Source: an uncultured Parabacteroides sp. (GTDB taxonomy: Bacteria; Bacteroidota; Bacteroidia; Bacteroidales; Tannerellaceae). Taken from it: DNA of 37,190 bases. The DNA is taken from NCBI GenBank assembly GCA_900547435.1, contig URGO01000010.1, forward strand, positions 1 through 37,190. Reading direction: 5' to 3'. Below, piece after piece: positions 1 through 8,476 of the stretch. The position numbers and the translations under genes are program-made. Under the pieces are notes generated by a model. That model had not been told where the DNA came from, did not search any database, and saw nothing but the letters and a program-made list of their open reading frames with translations. Position 1 is the stretch's first letter, and every line of letters begins with the position of its first letter.

Positions 1-29
1 GACAAATGCACGAACCGCCTAAAAACAAC

Positions 30-69
30 TTAGGCTGTAACGCCTGATAAACAGTTCGTTACAGCCTAA
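30..69 (-). terminator. Hairpin terminator after ppdK
   Basis: A perfect 13-bp inverted repeat (30-42 with 57-69, arms TTAGGCTGTAACG / CGTTACAGCCTAA) with a 14-nt loop lies just beyond the ppdK stop. Read on the minus strand it is followed by a modest T-rich stretch (GTTGTTTTTAGG), which fits an intrinsic terminator. Confidence 0.7.
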
Positions 70-91
70 ATCAAATACTATCCTATATTGC

Positions 92-2815
92 TTATGCTTC
101 CTCAATAGCAGCCTGGGCCGCTGCTAAGCGTGCGATAGGTACGCGGAAAGGAGAGCAGCTTACATAGTCCAAGCCTACTTTGTGGCAGAACTTGACGGAA
201 GATGGTTCACCACCATGTTCTCCGCAGATACCGCATTTCAAGTTCGGACGGACGGAGCGGCCTTTTTCTACGGCCATGCTGATTAATTGTCCTACACCAT
301 TCTGGTCGAGAACCTGGAACGGGTCGACTTTCAGAATCTTCTTTTCCAGATAAACCGGTAAGAAGGAGGCGATATCATCGCGTGAATAACCGAATGTCAT
401 CTGGGTCAAGTCGTTTGTTCCGAATGAGAAGTATTCAGCACGGGATGCGATACGGTCGGCGGTCAGGGCGGCTCTTGGAATTTCAATCATTGTTCCTACC
501 TTGAACGGGATTTCCATACCTTCTTCCTTAAACAAGGCTGCGGCTTCTTCGCGGATAACTTTTTCCTGAGCTTCGAATTCATACAAGATACCGGTCAGCG
601 GAACCATGATTTCCGGCATGGGGTTATAGCCCTCTTTCTTCAGTTCGATAGCAGCACCCAAGATAGCGCGGGTCTGCATCTGCGTGATTTCCGGATAGGT
701 ATTACCCAGACGGCATCCGCGATGTCCCAACATCGGGTTGTGTTCGCATAGGCTTTCTACGCGTTGCTGGATATAATGAACCGTTACGCCCATAGCCTTT
801 GCCATTTCTTCCTGGCCTTTCAGGTCGTGCGGTACGAACTCATGCAATGGCGGGTCTAACAGACGTACATTGACTGGATAACCGTCCATGGCCTTGAAGA
901 TACCCTTGAAGTCCTCTTTCTGGTAAGGCAATAGTTTAGCCAGAGCAGCTTTACGTCCTTCTACATCTTCCGACAAAATCATTTCGCGCATGGCGATGAT
1001 CTTTTCATTATCGAAGAACATGTGCTCTGTACGGCACAATCCGATACCTACCGCACCGAACTTGCGAGCCATCTCGGCATCGTGAGGCGTGTCGGCATTC
1101 GTACGTACCTGCAACCGGGTGTATTTGTTGCACAAATCCATCAGTTCGGCAAAGTCTCCCGAAACTTCGGCTGCTTTGGTCTGCACTTCACCTTTATATA
1201 CTTCACCCGTAGAACCGTTCAACGAGATGAAATCGCCCTCTTTCAGGACTACTCCGTCTATTTCTACCTGGCGGTTCTTATAATCCACGTTGATGGCTCC
1301 CGCACCTGAGACGCAACATTTACCCATTCCGCGAGCTACAACAGCTGCATGAGATGTCATACCTCCACGAGCCGTCAAGATACCTTCGGCTACGGTCATA
1401 CCTGCCAAATCCTCCGGCGAAGTTTCGATACGAACCATCACTACCCGATGTCCGTCAGCTCTCCATTTAGCGGCATCTTCGGCAAAGAATACGATTTGTC
1501 CGCACGCTGCTCCCGGTGATGCCGGTAATCCGCGTGTCAATACTTTCGCTTTCTTCAACTCTTCCTTGTCGAATACTGGGTGGAGCAATTCGTCCAGTTT
1601 GTTCGGTTCGCAACGTTCCAAAGCCGTCTTTTCGTCAATCATTCCCTGGTGCAACAGGTCGATGGCAATCTTGACCATAGCCGCTCCGGTGCGTTTACCG
1701 TTACGGGTCTGCAAGAACCATAGCTTACCTTCTTGTACGGTAAACTCCATGTCCTGCATATCTTTGTAGTGATTCTCCAGCTTGGTCTTCAAGTCAACCA
1801 GTTACTTATTGAGATCCGGCATAGCCTCTTCCATGGAAGGATATTTGGAGACACGTTCTTCTTCGCTGATACCGGCCAATTGTGCCCAGCGTTGAGAACC
1901 AATCTTTGTGATTTGCTGAGGTGTGCGGATTCCGGCAACCACATCCTCGCCTTGCGCGTTGATTAGGTATTCGCCATTGAACAGGTCTTCGCCTGTAGCG
2001 GCATCGCGCGAGAAGCATACGCCCGTAGCGGATGTATCGCCCATATTACCGAATACCATGGCCTGTACGTTTACGGCCGTACCCCATTCGGCGGGTATTC
2101 CTTCCATCTTGCGGTAGAGGATGGCGCGTTCGTTCATCCATGAGTCGAATACGGCGCAGATGGCTCCCCACAATTGTTCGTAAGCGCAAGACGGGAAGTC
2201 CTGGCCGGTCTGTGCCTTAACGGCTTCTTTGAAGCGTTTAACCAGTTCTTTCAGGTCGTCAACGTCCAACTCATTGTCCAGTTTGACGCCTTTTGCCTTC
2301 TTAACTTCTTCGATGATTGCCTCGAACGGGTCGATGTCATCCTTGTTGGCTGGCTTCATGCCTAAAACCACGTCGCCATACATCTGTACGAAGCGACGAT
2401 AGGAATCCCATGCGAAGCGGGCGTTTCCGGTCTTGCGGGTCAAACCTTCCACCACGTCATCGTTCAATCCTAAATTCAAAATTGTGTCCATCATACCCGG
2501 CATGGATGCGCGAGCGCCCGAACGAACCGATACCAATAACGGATTTTCCGTATCTCCGAACTTCGATTTCATCAGTTCTTCCACACCGTGAATAGATTTT
2601 TCGACGTCTTCTTTTAGAATTTCTACTACTTTGTCTTTACCTAATTCGAAATACTCGGAGCAAACTTCAGTAGTAATCGTGAAACCCGGGGGGACCGGTA
2701 CTCCGATTAAATTCATTTCTGCCAAGTTGGCGCCTTTTCCACCTAAAAGGTTGCGCATGTCAGCGCGTCCTTCGGCTTTACCGTTTCCAAACGTATAAAC
2801 TCTTTTCTTCTCCAT
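92..2815 (-). pseudogene. ppdK: Pyruvate, phosphate dikinase, interrupted by an in-frame TAA
   Basis: This enzyme interconverts pyruvate, ATP and Pi with PEP, AMP and PPi in the cytosol. Read through, the frame gives about 907 residues, the normal family length. The order is an N-terminal ATP-grasp domain (about 1-337), then the phosphohistidine domain with the GGMTSHAAVVARG motif, then the C-terminal PEP-binding barrel with GTNDLTQMTFG and the CGICGEHGG motif. A TAA at 1802-1804 replaces codon 338. The context is PDLNK-stop-LVDLKTK, so CAA to TAA is the simplest origin. There is no frameshift and both halves look well conserved. The break lies close to the end of the nucleotide-binding domain. 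A TTG nine bases after the stop could in theory restart translation. This is either a fresh pseudogene, a split enzyme or a base-call error. The ATG at 2815 has a promoter element 39 bp upstream. Confidence 0.93.
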
Positions 2816-2853
2816 GATATAATTTTGTAATTGGTTACAATTAAAGATATCCG

Positions 2854-2861
2854 CAAAGATA
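2854..2861 (-). promoter_or_regulatory. Bacteroidales -7 promoter element for ppdK
   Basis: On the minus strand this reads TATCTTTG, an exact match to TAnnTTTG, about 40 bp upstream of the ppdK ATG. No clear -33 TTTG was found at the expected spacing. Confidence 0.55.
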
Positions 2862-3806
2862 GGCTTTTAGATTGTGAAAAAAAGGATTTTGGTTTATTAT
2901 TTTTTATGTTTTTGAGCATAATTTCTATTTTCTCGTTCGGACTTTATTTTCAAAAAGATAGCAAAAAACGCTTTGTTGTGACGGAAAAAGTGCTTTTGCG
3001 GATTTTTGCTGACTTGATAAGTGCGCAAAGAGGCGAAAAAAGAGGCGGAAAGTGCTTCTTCCTGGTCGTTTTCGGCCTGATTTGTGCGGATTTATGCCTA
3101 TCTTTCCCGGAAAAGATGCCTTGCTTTTTGGGAAAAGATGCCTATGTTTGCCGGAAAAGGTAGGCTCTTTTTCTCAAGATATCCGTTATTTTTCTCGGAA
3201 TGGGGGGGGATTCTTTGGGAAAAACTTTCGGATGGAACGCAAAAATGGGATTCGGGGCTTGAAAATGCCGGATATATTCTCTGGAATGAAAATTTTTACG
3301 AATCATCATTTTTCTTCATAATGAATTTGTATAGAATAAGTTATCACTGAAATCCGCCTTCTCAACTCTCCGAGAAGGGCTTCGTTGTAAAAAAATCGTA
3401 GGTAGTTCGGAATACGGGAGTTTTGGAGGGGGTAAATTATCATTTTGACAATTTGATAATCAAGTATAAGGAATGCTCTTTTGCTTTTAGCGAAGGGTGT
3501 CGCTTGGGTTCAAGGTGATGTCTGAGGGAAGACAAAACGTTAACCTTTAACAATGGAAAACAATTGGCTTGTTTATTTGATTTATATCAAGCATGAAAGT
3601 GCTATCCATTTATCTTTCCGTTAATTACAAATTATAGAATGAACGGCATGATTCGTTTATTTTTAGGTAAAATTGGTTTGGTTTTCCAATGAAATAAAAA
3701 AGTAAGGCTTAATATAATGCAAAAAGACAAAAATATGGTTTGTCCCGGAAAAATCAGGCAGAATCTTTTGTAATATTGCATTCGAAAAAAATTTAAATAT
3801 AACAGA
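2862..3806. other. Long divergent intergenic region, ppdK to atpD
   Basis: About 950 bases without a convincing gene. The short open frames here have biased, low-complexity translations and run across the 22-nt repeat array at 3087-3218. The stretch 3340-3806 is AT-rich and should carry the atp operon promoter. The best candidate is TAATATTG near 3770, which matches seven of the eight TAnnTTTG positions and lies about 30 bp before the atpD start. No RNA gene was recognised. Confidence 0.6.
3087..3218. repeat. 22-nt periodic, partly palindromic tandem array
   Basis: Four clear 22-nt units begin at 3087, 3109, 3131 and 3153. ATGCC recurs at 3094, 3116 and 3138, and GGAAAAG at 3109, 3131 and 3153. 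Unit ends resemble GGAAAA and TTTYCC, so each unit or junction is close to palindromic, while the middle bases differ. Two more degenerate units may extend it to 3218. The 12-mer ATGCCTATCTTT at 3094 recurs exactly at 25540 in a second array. Confidence 0.7.
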
Positions 3807-5324
3807 ATGGGAGAAATTAAAGGTTATATCTTACAAGTTATCGGTCCGGTCGTGGATGTTCATTTCGATAGTCCGTCGGATGAACGCATCACACTCCCTC
3901 GTATTCACGATGCTATGGAGATAACTCGTTTGAATGGTAAGAAATTAATTGTTGAGGTTCAGCAACACATTGGTGAGAATACCGTCCGGACCGTCGCTAT
4001 GGACTCGACGGACGGTCTGCGAAGAGGGATGGAAGTCATCGCATTGGGGTCTCCGATTACAATGCCGGTGGGCGACCAGGTGAAGGGACGTTTGTTGAAT
4101 GTAACCGGTAGTGCCATTGATGGTATGGCGGATTTGGACCGTAAGGGGGCTTTCCCAATCCATCGTGAACCGCCGAAGTTTGACGAGCTGACCACGAGCA
4201 AAGAGGTGCTTTATACCGGTATTAAGGTAATCGACCTGCTGGAGCCCTATTTGAAAGGGGGAAAGATTGGTCTGTTTGGTGGAGCCGGTGTGGGAAAAAC
4301 CGTGCTGATTCAGGAGTTGATCAACAATATCGCGAAAAAGAATCACGGTTATTCCGTATTTGCGGGTGTAGGTGAGCGTACGCGTGAAGGAAACGACCTG
4401 TTGCGTGAGATGATTGAATCCGGAGTCATCCATTATGGAGATGAATTCAAGAAGAGCATGGAGGCCGGAAACTGGGATTTGTCGAAGGTAGACTATAAAG
4501 AGGTAGAGAAGTCGCTGGTGACCCTTGTGTTCGGACAGATGAACGAACCTCCCGGAGCACGTGCTTCGGTGGCTTTGTCCGGATTGACCATTGCCGAATC
4601 GTTCCGTGATTTGGCGAAGGAGGGCGAAGCAAAGGATATATTGTTCTTTATTGATAATATCTTCCGTTTCACGCAGGCCGGTTCGGAGGTATCAGCTCTG
4701 TTGGGACGAATGCCTTCGGCGGTAGGGTATCAACCTACTCTGGCCACAGAAATGGGTGCCATGCAGGAGCGAATCGCTTCAACGAAGAAGGGTTCTATTA
4801 CTTCCGTCCAGGCGGTATATGTACCGGCGGATGACTTGACCGACCCGGCTCCGGCTACGACCTTTACTCACTTGGATGCGACCACCGTGCTGGATCGTAA
4901 GATTGCTTCGCTGGGTATCTATCCGGCCGTAGATCCGTTGGAATCTACTTCGCGTATTTTGGACCCGTTGGTGGTAGGCGAGGAGCACTATCAATGTGCC
5001 CAGCGTGTCAAGCAAATTCTGGAACGCAACAAAGAGTTGCAGGACATCATCTCCATCTTGGGTATGGAAGAATTGTCGGATGAGGACCGGCGTACCGTAA
5101 ATCGTGCGCGTCGTGTGCAACGTTTCTTGTCCCAGCCTTTTACGGTTGCCGAACAATTTACGGGTGTCCCGGGTGTTACGGTATCTATCGAGGATACGAT
5201 ACGTGGCTTCAATATGATTATGGACGGAGAGACTGATGACATTCCGGAACAGGCCTTCCTGAATGTCGGAACGATTGAAGACGTAATAGAAAAAGGTAAG
5301 CGGTTAGCGCAACAAGTTCAATAA
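3807..5324 (+). CDS. atpD: F1Fo ATP synthase subunit beta
   Basis: Catalytic F1 subunit (505 residues) that makes ATP from ADP and Pi. The Walker A motif GGAGVGKT is at residues 158-165, followed by the GERTREGNDL segment and the FIDNIFRFTQAGSEVSALLGR block. Residues about 210-236 form an insert (HYGDEFKKSMEAG and on) before GQMNEPPGAR that is absent from the E. coli-type subunit and typical of Bacteroidetes. It is the first gene of the operon, 11 bp before atpC. The start ATG at 3807 follows an A-rich leader with no strong Shine-Dalgarno. Confidence 0.98.
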   Translation: MGEIKGYILQVIGPVVDVHFDSPSDERITLPRIHDAMEITRLNGKKLIVEVQQHIGENTVRTVAMDSTDGLRRGMEVIALGSPITMPVGDQVKGRLLNVTGSAIDGMADLDRKGAFPIHREPPKFDELTTSKEVLYTGIKVIDLLEPYLKGGKIGLFGGAGVGKTVLIQELINNIAKKNHGYSVFAGVGERTREGNDLLREMIESGVIHYGDEFKKSMEAGNWDLSKVDYKEVEKSLVTLVFGQMNEPPGARASVALSGLTIAESFRDLAKEGEAKDILFFIDNIFRFTQAGSEVSALLGRMPSAVGYQPTLATEMGAMQERIASTKKGSITSVQAVYVPADDLTDPAPATTFTHLDATTVLDRKIASLGIYPAVDPLESTSRILDPLVVGEEHYQCAQRVKQILERNKELQDIISILGMEELSDEDRRTVNRARRVQRFLSQPFTVAEQFTGVPGVTVSIEDTIRGFNMIMDGETDDIPEQAFLNVGTIEDVIEKGKRLAQQVQ

Positions 5325-5335
5325 GGAGCCACGCT

Positions 5336-5569
5336 ATGAAACTGAAGATCATAACTCCGGAAGGAGTCTTATTTGAAGGAGAATCGGATGCGGTAACGTT
5401 TCCCGGAATGGCCGGTTCGTTTGATGTGCTTCCACATCATGCGCCTTTGATAACGGCTTTGCGGGAAGGAGTTATCCGGTATCGTGTAGAAGGCCAGGAA
5501 CAGGAACAATCCATAAAAGGGGGCTTTGTCAAGGTAGAAAATGACGAGCTTTCCGTTTGCGTGGACTAA
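5336..5569 (+). CDS. atpC: F1Fo ATP synthase subunit epsilon (short form)
   Basis: Central-stalk subunit linking gamma to the c-ring. It has only 77 residues and so consists of the N-terminal beta-sandwich alone (MKLKIITPEGVLFEGE, then FPGMAGSFDVLPHHAPLITAL). The C-terminal two-helix domain that inhibits ATP hydrolysis in E. coli-type epsilon (about 135 residues) is missing. Short epsilon subunits are known in Bacteroidetes, so this is probably a lineage trait and not a truncation. It is preceded by an AAGGAG ribosome-binding site. Confidence 0.95.
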   Translation: MKLKIITPEGVLFEGESDAVTFPGMAGSFDVLPHHAPLITALREGVIRYRVEGQEQEQSIKGGFVKVENDELSVCVD

Positions 5570-5584
5570 ATTTCGAATAATATA

Positions 5585-6013
5585 ATGAGCAGTAAATTGA
5601 AATTAAGACTCTTCGGATGGATTACATTTATTAATGTAACGGTAGGAGTTAGCTTAGGCGGACTTCTTTATACGATATGGCCGGATCATTACTTCCGGTG
5701 GTTTCCGTCCATTCCTTTGTTCTATTGGCTGACCGCGTTGATCATGGTCTATGTCTTGGATAAGGTGAAGCATCATAAGCGGAATATGTCTGTTACGATG
5801 TTCATGTTGGTACGGACAAGCCGTTTCTTGCTGGCGTGTATATTCTTATGGATGTATGCCGCCCTGGTGGGAGAGAATCTGAGATCGTTCGGGTTCACCT
5901 TGATGCTTTTCTACTTTATCTATCTGACGATAGAGACATATACGAACTATATGTATGAAAAGAAACGACTCAAACGTTTAAAAGAGGAAAAAGATGGACA
6001 AAGCAAGAAATAA
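5585..6013 (+). CDS. AtpI-like four-helix membrane protein of the atp operon
   Basis: 142 residues with four hydrophobic segments (roughly 8-28, 41-58, 72-93 and 100-118), basic loops and a lysine-rich tail. It sits between atpC and atpB and its end overlaps the start of atpB by 20 bp. The position suits a protein that helps assemble the membrane sector, as AtpI does for the c-ring, but sequence similarity to AtpI is not obvious by eye, so the role is inferred from context and topology. Confidence 0.8.
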   Translation: MSSKLKLRLFGWITFINVTVGVSLGGLLYTIWPDHYFRWFPSIPLFYWLTALIMVYVLDKVKHHKRNMSVTMFMLVRTSRFLLACIFLWMYAALVGENLRSFGFTLMLFYFIYLTIETYTNYMYEKKRLKRLKEEKDGQSKK

Positions 6014-7040
6014 GGATTGGAAATGGGTGTTGATGGCGTGCTTGCTGTTCTTCGGATTTCAACTGAAGGCCGAGGAGGAGCCGATAAACGTGCAGGAGAT
6101 CGTCTTTTCCCATATTCAAGATGCTTATACGTGGCATATCACGGATTGGGGTGAACATGAGATCTCTGTCCCGTTGCCCGTGATTGTAAAAGGTGAGGAG
6201 AGCGGATGGCATGTATTCCTTTCTTCCCGATTGCATAATGGTGCGGAATATGAGAATTTCCGGATTGCCCAGGAGGGGGAATATGCCGGTAAGGTGGTTG
6301 AGCAGTTAAGCTCAGGCGAAGTAGTCCGTCCTTTCGATATCTCTCTGACGAAGAATGTATGCGGATTGTTGTTGGCGTGTACGTTGCTTTTGATAGCGGT
6401 ATTGAAAACGGCTCATTGGTATAAGAAGCATCCCGGACAAGCTCCGGGCGGATTTGTCGGGATGATGGAAGCGGTGGTTTCTTATATTCAGGATGATGTG
6501 ATAAAGAAGAGTATCGGCGAGGAATACAGACCTTTTTCGTCTTATCTGTTGACGGTCTTTTTCTTTATCTTGATTAATAACTTGATGGGTATTATCCCGA
6601 TATTTCCGGGTGGAGCAAACGTCACGGGGAATATAGCGGTTACTATGGTACTGGCCGTTTGTACCTTCTTGGCGGTAAATCTGTTCGGTACGAAGGCCTA
6701 TTGGAAAGATATATTTTGGCCGAATACGCCTATCTTCCTGAAATTGCCAATTCCTATCATGCCTTTTGTGGAGTTCTTCGGAATATTTACTAAACCGTTT
6801 GCCTTGATGATTCGTTTGTTTGCCAATATCATGGCGGGACATACCATCATTTTGGCTTTGACGTGTCTGATATTTATTACCGTTTCGATGGGAGTTTGGG
6901 TAAATATAGGAATGACGTTCGTTTCCATTTTATTCTGTATATTCATGAATTGCCTGGAATTGTTCGTCGCTTGCTTGCAGGCCTATATATTCACACTTCT
7001 TTCAGCCAGCTATATCGGTTTGGCAAAAGTGAAAGAATAA
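5994..7040 (+). CDS. atpB: F1Fo ATP synthase subunit a
   Basis: Membrane stator subunit that carries the proton half-channels against the c-ring. The essential arginine is R274 in the segment ALMIRLFANIMAGH. The 348-residue protein is longer than the E. coli subunit because of an N-terminal extension. A probable signal peptide (about 1-26, ending near QLKA) is followed by roughly 90 residues likely to be periplasmic, before the first core helix at about 120-138. This extended form is common in Bacteroidetes. The gene overlaps the upstream AtpI-like gene by 20 bp and is separated from atpE by 110 bp that can form a nested hairpin. Confidence 0.97.
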   Translation: MDKARNKDWKWVLMACLLFFGFQLKAEEEPINVQEIVFSHIQDAYTWHITDWGEHEISVPLPVIVKGEESGWHVFLSSRLHNGAEYENFRIAQEGEYAGKVVEQLSSGEVVRPFDISLTKNVCGLLLACTLLLIAVLKTAHWYKKHPGQAPGGFVGMMEAVVSYIQDDVIKKSIGEEYRPFSSYLLTVFFFILINNLMGIIPIFPGGANVTGNIAVTMVLAVCTFLAVNLFGTKAYWKDIFWPNTPIFLKLPIPIMPFVEFFGIFTKPFALMIRLFANIMAGHTIILALTCLIFITVSMGVWVNIGMTFVSILFCIFMNCLELFVACLQAYIFTLLSASYIGLAKVKE

Positions 7041-7048
7041 GTAAGGAA

Positions 7049-7150
7049 ACAAGGATATGAAAAACAAGGTCTTAGAGCCTTGTATCTGAAGCCTTGTCAA
7101 CTATAAAAAACAATAGATAAATAAATAACAAATTAAAAAATTAAAGACGT
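7049..7150 (+). promoter_or_regulatory. Nested hairpin and A-rich leader before atpE
   Basis: In this 110-bp gap inside the operon, ACAAGG occurs at 7049 and 7064 and its complement CCTTGT at 7078 and 7092, so the four can form two nested stems or alternative pairings. About 50 A/T-rich, unstructured bases follow up to the atpE ATG. The layout could stabilise or boost translation of atpE, whose product is needed in many copies per enzyme. The function is inferred. Confidence 0.45.
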
Positions 7151-7402
7151 ATGTTATCAACAATTTTATTACAAGCAGCCACTATGGGAATGGCTAAATT
7201 AGGTGCAACAATGGGAGCTGGCTTAGCTGCAATCGGGGCCGGTATTGGTATTGGTTTGATTGGTAAGGGTGCCGTTGAAGCTATTGGTCGCCAACCTTCA
7301 GCTGCCGGTGATATCCGTACTTCGATGTTGATTATGAGTGCCTTGGTAGAAGGTGTGGCTTTGTTTGCTATCGTTGTATGTTTCTTAGGATTATTCCAAT
7401 AA
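7151..7402 (+). CDS. atpE: F1Fo ATP synthase subunit c
   Basis: Hairpin subunit (83 residues) of the rotating proteolipid ring. Helix 1 has the alternating GAGIGIGLIGKG pattern, the polar loop is GRQPSAAGD, and the ion-carrying carboxylate is E67 in ALVEGVALF. The residues that mark sodium-binding c subunits are absent: the helix-1 glutamine position is I34 and the serine after the glutamate is G68. Proton coupling is therefore predicted. An A-rich leader precedes the start. Confidence 0.97.
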   Translation: MLSTILLQAATMGMAKLGATMGAGLAAIGAGIGIGLIGKGAVEAIGRQPSAAGDIRTSMLIMSALVEGVALFAIVVCFLGLFQ

Positions 7403-7418
7403 TCAAAAGCCATAGGTT

Positions 7419-7916
7419 ATGTCATTATTAACACCGGATTCAGGGCTTCTGTTTTGGATGATTCTCTCGTTCGGTATCGTTCTTGTCATCTTGTCTAAAT
7501 ATGGCTTTCCGGTAATCGTTAAAGCAATAGAGGAAAGGAAAGCCTATATTGAAAATTCGTTGGAAACGGCCCGTAAGGCAAATGAGCAGCTGGCTAATAT
7601 CCAAAAGGAAGGTGAAAGAATCTTAGCCGAGGCGAAAGAGAAACAGAATCATATCTTAAAAGAGGCTATGTCCGAAAAAGAACATATTATTGATGAGGCA
7701 CACAAGAAGGCTGCAGCCGAAGCTCATTTGCAGATTGAGGAGGCGACCCGCCGGATTCGTGAGGAGAAAGAACGGGCAATCCGGGAGGTGCGTGCCGAAA
7801 TCACCGACTTGTCTATCGCTATAGCCGAAAAGGTGATGCAGGATAAGATTAGTCGGGACAAGAGCCAGGAGGTAATCATCAATAAGTTGCTTGATGAAAT
7901 GTCGTTAAAATCGTAA
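7419..7916 (+). CDS. atpF: F1Fo ATP synthase subunit b
   Basis: Peripheral-stalk subunit (165 residues). One N-terminal membrane helix (about 9-28, LLFWMILSFGIVLVILSKYGF) leads into a long, charged coiled coil rich in Glu, Lys and Ala that binds delta and the alpha/beta head. There is a single b gene in the operon, so the stalk is probably a homodimer. It sits 16 bp after atpE and 3 bp before atpH. Confidence 0.96.
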   Translation: MSLLTPDSGLLFWMILSFGIVLVILSKYGFPVIVKAIEERKAYIENSLETARKANEQLANIQKEGERILAEAKEKQNHILKEAMSEKEHIIDEAHKKAAAEAHLQIEEATRRIREEKERAIREVRAEITDLSIAIAEKVMQDKISRDKSQEVIINKLLDEMSLKS

Positions 7917-7919
7917 GTT

Positions 7920-8462
7920 ATGGATTTAGGAACTATTTCATCTCGGTATGCACAAGCCTTGTTCTCGTTGGCGAAAGACAAAGGCGAGGAGGGGCGTGTA
8001 TATGAAGATATGAAGATGCTTAAACAAAGTTTCCTGCTTATGCCGGACTTGAAGGTGGCGTTGTGCAACCCGATAGTCTCTGTAAAGAATAAAGAGAAAT
8101 TGCTGGTTGATGCGGCTGGCGTGAAGGTATCTGATTTATACCGGCGTTTTGTCGGTTTGGTCTTGCGCCATAAGCGTGAGAATTGCTTGCCGCTGATTAC
8201 CTATATTTATATTCATTTATATCGGCGTGAGAAGAAAATCACTCGTGTTGTGTTTAGCAGTGCCGTGCCTGTCAATGAGGCAACTCAACGGCACTTGGTT
8301 GAGCGGTTGACACAGGAAACGGGTAATACGATAGAATTTACGGGCGAGGTAAAGCCTGAACTAATCGGTGGCTTCCGTTTGCAAATGGGGAATTATCGGT
8401 TGGATGCAAGTTATGCTTCTCAATTGAGGGATATTCGCGAACGGTTGCTCGAAAATAAATAA
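7920..8462 (+). CDS. atpH: F1Fo ATP synthase subunit delta
   Basis: Peripheral-stalk cap (180 residues) joining subunit b to the top of the F1 head (OSCP family). It starts with ISSRYAQALFSLAKDKG, the usual N-terminal helix, and ends with the conserved segment ELIGGFRLQMGNYRLDAS followed by a C-terminal helix. Its presence, between atpF and atpA, separates this operon from the sodium-type N-ATPase operons, which also begin with beta-epsilon but lack delta. Confidence 0.95.
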   Translation: MDLGTISSRYAQALFSLAKDKGEEGRVYEDMKMLKQSFLLMPDLKVALCNPIVSVKNKEKLLVDAAGVKVSDLYRRFVGLVLRHKRENCLPLITYIYIHLYRREKKITRVVFSSAVPVNEATQRHLVERLTQETGNTIEFTGEVKPELIGGFRLQMGNYRLDASYASQLRDIRERLLENK

Positions 8463-8476
8463 AGCAGAGATATTAT

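Noticed and set aside
3087..3218. CRISPR array
   Set aside because: Units are contiguous 22-mers without a conserved repeat plus unique spacers of 30 nt or so, and there are no cas genes in the window.
2831..3350. Open reading frames of 88-110 codons in the ppdK-atpD gap
   Set aside because: Low-complexity translations rich in Phe, Lys and Gly that run across the 22-nt array, with no ribosome-binding site and no recognisable protein features.
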